A stretch of DNA of 11,145 nucleotides from Microcaldota archaeon. GTDB lineage: Archaea > Micrarchaeota > Micrarchaeia > Micrarchaeales > CABMGC01. Below the pieces are notes generated by a model. That model searched no databases. It had not been told where the DNA came from and saw nothing but the letters and a program-made list of their open reading frames with translations. Below are positions 5,813 to 11,145 of this stretch, piece after piece. A program made the position numbers and the translations under genes. The stretch is from contig JAKBRL010000027.1 in the NCBI GenBank assembly GCA_021845465.1, forward strand, positions 1 through 11,145, written 5' to 3'. Numbering within the stretch: the stretch's first letter is position 1; each line of letters begins with the position of its first letter.

Positions 5813-7129
5813 TCAAGGCACAAGACGCTCAGGTGCTCTTGGGAATAGTGAGGCTTCGCGTATATTCTGAAGATTAAGTATCTGCATTACGAAGCGTTCC
5901 ATGCCTATGCTGAATCCGCCATGTGGCGGAGCTCCATATTTGAAGAAGTTTGTAAACCATTCGAGATTCTCAATGTCGAGGCCTTTCTCCTTGGCCTGCG
6001 ATATTATTTTTTCATAGCGATGCTCCCTCTGTCCGCCGCTGCTGAGCTCCATGCCTTTGTATATCAAGTCTACGCTTCTTGCCCATGTTGGATCTTCATC
6101 TACCTTCATGACATAGAAAGGTTTAACTGCGAATGGGAAGCGGTTGACAAAGAAAAAGTCGGAATTATATTTTTCCTTTACATAGTTTCCAAGAGCCATC
6201 TCGCCTTTCTTGTCATAATCCTCTCTGCCTCTTTGGTACTTGAAACCCAATTCTTCCAGTATTTCATATACTTTAGGAAATTCCAAAACAGGAAATGGAA
6301 GTTTTGGCACATTGAGCTCAACACCTAATGCTTTGAGTTCTTCCTGGCAGTCTTTGACTACTGCGCTCAAACCATGCACTATAAGGTTTTCCTCAACCTT
6401 GATTATATCATGCTCGTCATCTATGAATGATATCTCAGCTGCACATGTCCTGTGTTCGGTCAGATGCTGCGGAGTATTGCTTAGCTCGGCTCTCCAGCTT
6501 GGCCCTATTTCGTATATCTTTTCGAATCCTGCAACCATGAGAAGCTCCCTATGCAGCTGCGGATCCTGGCGGAGGAAGGCATTTTTCCCAAAGTGTTTTA
6601 GGTTGAAGACTTCAGAGCCTCCTTCGGAAGAAACGCCCATAAGGCTCGGGGTAAAGACCTGCATGAATTTTTCAGAATAGAGATGCTTCTGCATTCCTTC
6701 CATAAGCTTTGACTGTATAAGAAAGACTGCAGTAGATCTGGAGTTTCTTAGATCTAATGCTCTCCAGTCTAGTCTCTTATCTACACTTGTTTCATTGTAG
6801 CCATCTATATCTATTGGAGATGGGCCCATTGCCTTGCTTACAATCCTTACAGAATCAGGTATTATCTCCAAACCCGAGGCTGCCTTTACCTCTTCGGGTA
6901 TATGTCCGTTTATAGCGACAAAGTCATTAGGCATCAGGCTTTCGAGAGTAGTTAACAGTTCCGGCGATGTCTTCTTCTTTATGACGGTTACCTGTATTGC
7001 ACCTGAAACGTCCTTTACCCAGATAAATCTTGCGCTCTTTAGGTCATTTATCCTTGAGACTCTTCCTCCTATATGCACTTTCCTATTAGGCTCTTTTAAA
7101 ATATCACTTATGTAATCGATTTTGATCAT
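5813..7129 (-). CDS. aspS: Aspartyl-tRNA synthetase, archaeal type, probably non-discriminating
   Basis: This class IIb enzyme attaches aspartate to tRNA using ATP. Its 438 residues are the normal archaeal length. The OB-fold anticodon-binding domain covers about 1-105 (HIGGRVSRINDL ... SGLEIIPD). The catalytic domain has motif 2 at GPSWRAE (R213, E215) and motif 3 at GGFSIGMERF (R412), and ends with the family's FPR-x-P-x-RL-x-P tail. Against the T. kodakarensis enzyme as I remember it, the tRNA-Asp-specific W26 and K85 correspond to S25 and A84 here. This suggests it also charges tRNA-Asn, making Asp-tRNA-Asn for the GatCAB encoded next door. The substrate-pocket motif QSPQLxKQ reads RQDPQLHREL (187-196), so the lysine expected to hold the aspartate carboxylate is R194. 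The ATG at 7129 has a TATA-like element 26 nt upstream, so the mRNA is probably leaderless. AsnRS is unlikely because that enzyme's SGQL motif is absent. Confidence 0.87.
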   Translation of the reverse strand: MIKIDYISDILKEPNRKVHIGGRVSRINDLKSARFIWVKDVSGAIQVTVIKKKTSPELLTTLESLMPNDFVAINGHIPEEVKAASGLEIIPDSVRIVSKAMGPSPIDIDGYNETSVDKRLDWRALDLRNSRSTAVFLIQSKLMEGMQKHLYSEKFMQVFTPSLMGVSSEGGSEVFNLKHFGKNAFLRQDPQLHRELLMVAGFEKIYEIGPSWRAELSNTPQHLTEHRTCAAEISFIDDEHDIIKVEENLIVHGLSAVVKDCQEELKALGVELNVPKLPFPVLEFPKVYEILEELGFKYQRGREDYDKKGEMALGNYVKEKYNSDFFFVNRFPFAVKPFYVMKVDEDPTWARSVDLIYKGMELSSGGQREHRYEKIISQAKEKGLDIENLEWFTNFFKYGAPPHGGFSIGMERFVMQILNLQNIREASLFPRAPERLVP

Positions 7130-7150
7130 TGGACCACAGTCAGGATTCGT

Positions 7151-7158
7151 ATAGTTAT
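7151..7158 (-). promoter_or_regulatory. TATA-like element for aspS
   Basis: ATAACTAT on the minus strand, centred near 7154, predicts a start around 7128-7130, at the aspS ATG itself. The sequence is a weak TATA match, so the call rests mainly on spacing and on the lack of a clear ribosome-binding site. Confidence 0.35.
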
Positions 7159-7170
7159 CTCAATAAACTA

Positions 7171-7179
7171 TTTTATAGA
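7171..7179 (+). promoter_or_regulatory. TATA box for gatCAB
   Basis: TTTTATAGA centred near 7175 predicts transcription starting at about 7201, one base before the gatC ATG, so the operon mRNA should be leaderless at its first gene. The 72-base space between aspS and gatC thus holds two back-to-back promoters and would allow joint control of the synthetase and amidotransferase. Confidence 0.5.
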
Positions 7180-7201
7180 TATGCTCTGCAAAATATAAAC
7201 C

Positions 7202-7474
7202 ATGGATGACCTTGAATTTGAAAGGCTCTTAAAGACAACAAGGCTAAAACTTGATGATATAGAAAGGGCAGCTATACAGAAGGATATTGAAGAAGTTATA
7301 GGCTATTTCGAGAAGATAGGTGAGATAGACACCGAAGGAGAGGAGAAGGCCTACCACCCAATAAAAGTAGACGCCAGGCTAAGGGAAGATTCGGTCTCTA
7401 AATTCGCAGATGTGGATATGCTTAAAAGACAAACCAAGCTGCATGACGGATATATAATAGGTCCAAAGCTATGA
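7202..7474 (+). CDS. gatC: Aspartyl/glutamyl-tRNA amidotransferase subunit C
   Basis: GatC is the small subunit that wraps around GatA and steadies its contact with GatB in the tRNA-dependent amidotransferase. The 90 residues match the family's usual 90-100. The N-terminal helices (FERLLKTTRLKLDDIERAAIQKDIEEVI) lead into FEKIGEIDTEG, corresponding to the family's yxxxLxexDTeg segment. The LRED signature is present in RLREDSV (about 59-65), and the tail DGYIIGPKL parallels the usual DGYFxVPxV. ATG is chosen at 7202, directly downstream of the predicted transcription start. Its stop overlaps the gatA start in ATGA, so translation is probably coupled. Confidence 0.88.
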   Translation: MDDLEFERLLKTTRLKLDDIERAAIQKDIEEVIGYFEKIGEIDTEGEEKAYHPIKVDARLREDSVSKFADVDMLKRQTKLHDGYIIGPKL

Positions 7475-8832
7475 AAAGCTACATTAAGGAATTTTTAGAG
7501 GTAGAGAAGCCTAAGGATTACTATGGCAGTCTTGTTGCCGAGATAGAAGAAAAGAACAGAGAGCAGCATTTTATCACAACGCTTAACAGTAACATAGCTT
7601 CAGAAGACAAGGGAAGGCTTCCGTTTACAGTGAAGGCAAACATATGCGTAAAGGGCTTTGAGACTACTGCAGGCTCCAAGATGCTTAAAGGCTACCTTCC
7701 GCCTTTTGATGCGACTGTTGTTGAACGTATGAGAAGCTCTGGCAACTTCTCGTTTTTAGGAGAAACTAATATGGATGAATTCGGTTTTGGCACATTTGGA
7801 CTCAATACGGAGATTCCTGCAAGAAATGCATTTAACAGCAATTATGTTGCAGGAGGGTCAAGCGCAGGCGCTGCCGTTGCTACTGCAATGCTTAAATACC
7901 ACATAGCAATAGCAGAGTCGACAGGAGGAAGCATATCTACGCCGGCAGCGCTCAACGGAGTAGTTGGCTTTACGCCGACATATGGGACCGTGTCTAGATA
8001 CGGGCTTATAGACTATGCAAATTCGCTTGACAAAATAGGAGTTATTGCAAGAAGCGCTGCGGATGCCAGAATAGGATTTGATGCAATTAAAGGCAGAGAT
8101 GCTTACGATACCACATGCTCGATTGAAAAAATTGGAAATTCTGGAAAAAAGAAACTCTTTATCATAAAAGAGCTTATGGACAAGGCCGAAAAGCCTGTAA
8201 GCTCTTCATTCGAGAAGCTTCTTGACAGGCTTGGGGAAAGGTATGAGATAGAGGAGATAGAATCAGGTATAATCGAGAAGGCGATAGCGCCATATTACAT
8301 AATAGCGATGGCAGAGGCATCAACCAATCTTGCCAAGTATAATGGATATAAGTACGGTATGCAGTATGGTGAGACAAATAAAAGATACAATAATTTCTTT
8401 ACCGAAGCAAGAGGCGATTTTGGAAGCGAGGCTAAAAGGAGGATAATACTCGGTACATTTATCAGGAGCGAAAGTGTCAGGGATAGATATTACGCTAAAG
8501 CAACACAGGTGAGGAGCATGGTCATAAAGGAAATGCAGAAGATACTCAAGGAAGGGTTCATAATATCCCCTGCTCTGCCAATATTTACTCCTAAAATAGA
8601 AGATGCAGTCAAGCTTACTCCCACCCAGAATTATGCGATGGATGTCTTTACAGTTCCTCCGAATTTTGGAGGCTTTCCACATATAACCTTCCCTTATGAT
8701 TATTATGATGGAATGCCTTTGGGAGCCCAGCTCGTAACAGAACATGCGAATGATTATGCACTTTTTGATTTTGTCTCCGGATGGGAGGAATCCTTCGATT
8801 ACAGATTCAAATATAACCTGGGAGAATTATGA
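7471..8832 (+). CDS. gatA: Aspartyl/glutamyl-tRNA amidotransferase subunit A
   Basis: GatA is the amidase-signature subunit that hydrolyses glutamine and channels ammonia to GatB. The Ser-cisSer-Lys triad is intact: K55 in TVKAN, S130 in GGSSAGAAV, and the nucleophile S154 in STGGSIS. The spacings of 75 and 24 residues equal those of S. aureus GatA (K79, S154, S178). The stretch before the nucleophile is unusual: the common GSDTGGSIRQPA reads AESTGGSISTPA, replacing Asp by Ser and Arg-Gln by Ser-Thr. Later family landmarks include VVGFTPTYG, FGSEAKRRIILGT, the YAKATQVR helix and the MDVFTVPPNFGGFP segment. At 453 residues it is slightly short for the family (about 480), mostly at the N-terminus. 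The ATG overlaps the gatC stop and has AGGT upstream. Its stop in turn overlaps the gatB start. Confidence 0.92.
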   Translation: MKSYIKEFLEVEKPKDYYGSLVAEIEEKNREQHFITTLNSNIASEDKGRLPFTVKANICVKGFETTAGSKMLKGYLPPFDATVVERMRSSGNFSFLGETNMDEFGFGTFGLNTEIPARNAFNSNYVAGGSSAGAAVATAMLKYHIAIAESTGGSISTPAALNGVVGFTPTYGTVSRYGLIDYANSLDKIGVIARSAADARIGFDAIKGRDAYDTTCSIEKIGNSGKKKLFIIKELMDKAEKPVSSSFEKLLDRLGERYEIEEIESGIIEKAIAPYYIIAMAEASTNLAKYNGYKYGMQYGETNKRYNNFFTEARGDFGSEAKRRIILGTFIRSESVRDRYYAKATQVRSMVIKEMQKILKEGFIISPALPIFTPKIEDAVKLTPTQNYAMDVFTVPPNFGGFPHITFPYDYYDGMPLGAQLVTEHANDYALFDFVSGWEESFDYRFKYNLGEL

Positions 8833-10130
8833 AGATAGGACTTGAGGTACACGTGGCGCTTCCCACGAAATCAAAGCTATTCTGCTCATGCAGTATGGAG
8901 GAGTCAGAATATCCAAACCTGAATATATGCCCCATATGTATGGGTTTTCCAGGATCTAAACCCATGCTCAATGAGACCGCAGTAAAGTCAGCGCTAGGAA
9001 TAGCCAATGCACTTCATTGTGATGTGAATAGGAAGATTTCCTTTGTAAGAAAAGTTTATTTTTATCCTGATCTTCCTAAATGCTATCAGATAACTCAGAT
9101 GGACGACTCCATAGGAAGGGAAGGATATCTGGAACTTGAGAACAAGAAGATAAGGATAAGAAGAGTGCAGATAGAGGAAGATCCTGCTCAGATAGTTAGG
9201 CAGGGGATGCTGACGCTTCTGGATTTCAATAGATCCGGAACCCCTCTTGTTGAAATAGTTACAGAACCGGATATAAACACAGAAGAAGAGCTTAGGGAAT
9301 TTATAGCGAATCTTAGAAGCATACTTTACTATCTGGGAGTCGATATAAACAGGGAGATGAAGGCGGATTTGAATATTTCATTGGCGGAAACAAGGGTGGA
9401 AGTCAAGAATGTCACAGGAATAAAGAGCCTTATAGAAGCTACAAGATTTGAAGTTGAAAGACAGAGTGAAGCAATTAAGAATAATGAGAAGATAGAGCGC
9501 GAAACGCGCGGATATAATGAAAAGTCCAGAGTTACAGAATCCATGAGAGAGAAAGAAACTGATGAAGAATATGGATACATATACGAATCTGACCTTGGAA
9601 CCTTTGATATATCTGAGATGGAATATGTTGAGCCTGTCTACATAACTAATGTCTCAGATGAACTTGCCAGGGGAAGCGGGGTGAACCCCAAGACAATAAA
9701 AGAGATAACAATGCTGAATAGGGATGCTCTGGCAATGATATACAAGTTCAAGGAAAAATATAGCATGAAGAGCATACTGCATGGAATACAGCGCTTTGAG
9801 AAGTACAGCAACAAGAGCATGAAAACAGAAGACGCAGTCAAAATCGAGAGGATTATAAGGCTTGTAGATGAAGGCAAAGACATAAGCAGGGAGGCTGCCG
9901 AGAAGATAATAGCAGGAGAAGAGGTAAATATTCAGTATTCAAACGTTACTAAAATGGAGATTGAAGCGCTGATAGAGAAATTTGTTGCGGAGAATCCCGG
10001 AATTCTTGAAGAATACAAAAGGAACAAGAAGACCATAAATCTTATTATAAAGGAGATATCCTACAAAAATAATATGCATCCAAAGGATGTTTCAGATGCG
10101 GCGAATGCTGTTCTAAACAGGATTTCTTAA
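8829..10130 (+). CDS. gatB: Aspartyl/glutamyl-tRNA amidotransferase subunit B
   Basis: GatB binds the mischarged tRNA, activates the side-chain carboxylate with ATP and adds ammonia from GatA, yielding Asn-tRNA-Asn (or Gln-tRNA-Gln). The 433-residue protein opens with the signature GLEVHVALPTKSKLFCSC. Four cysteines, C19, C21, C34 and C37 (CxC plus CPIC), form the expected zinc site. YFYPDLPKCYQITQ is typical. H8, E116 (in QIEEDP) and E142 (in GTPLVEIVTEPD) match the metal-binding residues of S. aureus GatB by spacing. The usual His before the EED is Q114. The tRNA-binding helical and YqeY-like tail follows from about residue 285. The ATG overlaps the gatA stop and has GGGAG just upstream. 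Residues such as the SGTPL for AGTPL swap are minor. Adjacent aspS points to Asp-tRNA-Asn as main substrate; GatE is excluded because GatC and GatA are adjacent. Confidence 0.92.
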   Translation: MKIGLEVHVALPTKSKLFCSCSMEESEYPNLNICPICMGFPGSKPMLNETAVKSALGIANALHCDVNRKISFVRKVYFYPDLPKCYQITQMDDSIGREGYLELENKKIRIRRVQIEEDPAQIVRQGMLTLLDFNRSGTPLVEIVTEPDINTEEELREFIANLRSILYYLGVDINREMKADLNISLAETRVEVKNVTGIKSLIEATRFEVERQSEAIKNNEKIERETRGYNEKSRVTESMREKETDEEYGYIYESDLGTFDISEMEYVEPVYITNVSDELARGSGVNPKTIKEITMLNRDALAMIYKFKEKYSMKSILHGIQRFEKYSNKSMKTEDAVKIERIIRLVDEGKDISREAAEKIIAGEEVNIQYSNVTKMEIEALIEKFVAENPGILEEYKRNKKTINLIIKEISYKNNMHPKDVSDAANAVLNRIS

Positions 10131-10144
10131 TTAAAGAAAATCAT

Positions 10145-11145
10145 TCATGAATGTATTTTTATAGAGTTTTTAGGATTGGTTTCGCGCCTTACAATTCCCA
10201 TAAGTTCCAACTTTGAATATCTCTCTTGGAGCCTATTGTTCAGGTCTCTTGCCATAGTTAATGCATTTAGATAATCCATCCCCATTCTGCGCTCGAAATC
10301 CGTAGGAGTTACATTGCGGTGGAAGTTTTCTAGATGTGATCTTAGAATTCCATCAATAAAGGCCTCTCTGGGATTTTCACTTCCGCCTATTGCAGCTCTT
10401 GCTATTGCAATATCAAGAAATGGCTGGCCTGTTCCAGGATAAATGTCCATGGAATATAGTTTGCGGCTTGTCTGGTATGAGCCTATGTTGTCAGCATGTG
10501 GAAATGTAGGATAGAATGATGTAACAAAAATAGGTTTAGTTTTTGCAATTTTCCCTAATATAGGATGAAGGTCTTCCCTGGCTGACATATCATGATTTGT
10601 CTGCAGTACCAGAGCAGGAAATTCCTCTGCTGCTTTCTCCAGTATGAAGCATATTGACTTCTTATCAACTCCGGAAATAATAGGAATTAGAGGGACATTT
10701 TCAGCCATCGCCGAATATAGAGTTGAGCAACCTATTCTGTTGGACTCCTCTATCTTTAAATCTCTTTCTTCTTCCTTCAATGTTAACAAGTCTTTGTTAA
10801 AGAAGCCAAAATTTTGGCCTTTGAATTCCCGTATATCATAGAAGGAAGAGTCCATTTCAACAACACGTGTAGCCGGAATCAATCTGCGGTTGAAACTTAG
10901 GTAGATTCCGCTGATACCTATGTTTGAAAGTTCGTAGGCTGAAAGAATTGCTTTTTTCATATTCCTGTATGCATCTGTAAATTTTTCATCATGGGATCTT
11001 TCCGAACCGACAAATATGACCGGCATTCGGGTTTCAACCATCAATGGCATTGTATTGATGGTTTCATTTAGTTTTGCTGTTCCTGTGGTGACAAGTATAG
11101 ACATAACTCCTTCTTCGAGGCTAGCATCGAATATGGATCTGGCAA
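10145..11145 (-). CDS. Asparaginase/GatD-family protein, partial, with altered catalytic residues
   Basis: The frame stays open from the stop at 10145 to the window edge. Codons upstream of the ATG at 11104 (ARSIFDASLEEGV) continue the family pattern, so that ATG is probably internal and the true start lies outside. Numbering here counts from that ATG. The family, including L-asparaginases and GatD of archaeal GatDE, hydrolyses Asn or Gln. Matches include MPVIFVGSERSHDEKFTDAYRN for the vPVVltGSqr...sDa..N block, the GIYLSFN strand, and the C-terminal VTSFYPTF ... YQTSRKL ... MDIYPG blocks. The GTDT motif reads GTAKL: T9 remains, but Asp is A10. The catalytic Lys position aligns by eye with E83. 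Two of three residues of the Thr-Lys-Asp triad thus seem lost, suggesting an inactive or repurposed homologue. It converges on gatB with 14 bases between stops. Confidence 0.68.
   Translation of the reverse strand, partial: ARSIFDASLEEGVMSILVTTGTAKLNETINTMPLMVETRMPVIFVGSERSHDEKFTDAYRNMKKAILSAYELSNIGISGIYLSFNRRLIPATRVVEMDSSFYDIREFKGQNFGFFNKDLLTLKEEERDLKIEESNRIGCSTLYSAMAENVPLIPIISGVDKKSICFILEKAAEEFPALVLQTNHDMSAREDLHPILGKIAKTKPIFVTSFYPTFPHADNIGSYQTSRKLYSMDIYPGTGQPFLDIAIARAAIGGSENPREAFIDGILRSHLENFHRNVTPTDFERRMGMDYLNALTMARDLNNRLQERYSKLELMGIVRRETNPKNSIKIHS

Noticed and set aside
5813..7129. Asparaginyl-tRNA synthetase or AspRS-derived asparagine synthetase
   Set aside because: The N-terminal anticodon-binding OB fold and AspRS tail are present, and the SGQL motif typical of AsnRS is absent.
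1..11145. CRISPR array, integrase, att site or insertion sequence
   Set aside because: No regularly spaced repeats, recombinase or transposase domains, or terminal inverted repeats were seen.

Overview
The window reads as part of an archaeal chromosome of moderate-to-low GC. Start sites are preceded by TATA-like boxes about 26 nt upstream of likely transcription starts. Several genes appear leaderless or have very short leaders. Ribosome-binding sites, where present, are short GGTG or GGAG types. Arg is mostly AGA/AGG and Ile is often ATA. The gene set is archaeal: an RPA-type OB-fold protein, archaeal-type AspRS, GatCAB and a GatD/asparaginase-like protein. Short proteins and tight packing would fit a small-genome lineage such as DPANN, but that placement is a weak inference.

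Layout: (1) 49-1548, minus strand: a complex-I antiporter-like subunit (NuoM) preceded by a possible 29-codon leader ORF. (2) 1682-2440, plus strand: a two-OB-fold RPA-like ssDNA-binding protein. (3) 2441-2630: a gap between convergent genes. It holds a strong TATA box and, exactly where transcription should start, an 87-nt segment that folds by eye into a compact three-way junction. This is the best candidate for an undescribed element. (4) 2631-4037, minus strand: two full-length paralogues of the beta-carbonic-anhydrase fold, in tandem and in the same frame, with a shared C-terminal region. (5) 4038-4528: about 490 bases without a convincing gene, containing a doubtful 69-codon ORF, a 14-nt palindrome and two mutually exclusive hairpins. 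(6) 4529-5635, plus strand: two unrecognised helical proteins that share a short repeat motif. (7) 5813-10130: aspS diverging from gatC-gatA-gatB. (8) 10145 to the window edge, minus strand: an asparaginase/GatD-family protein that continues beyond the window.

The clearest functional unit is aspS plus gatCAB. An AspRS that charges both tRNA-Asp and tRNA-Asn, with GatCAB amidating the mischarged Asp-tRNA-Asn, is the indirect route to Asn-tRNA. The AspRS lacks the residues remembered as enforcing tRNA-Asp specificity, which agrees with the neighbourhood. The neighbouring asparaginase-fold protein seems to have lost two of the residues of one catalytic triad.
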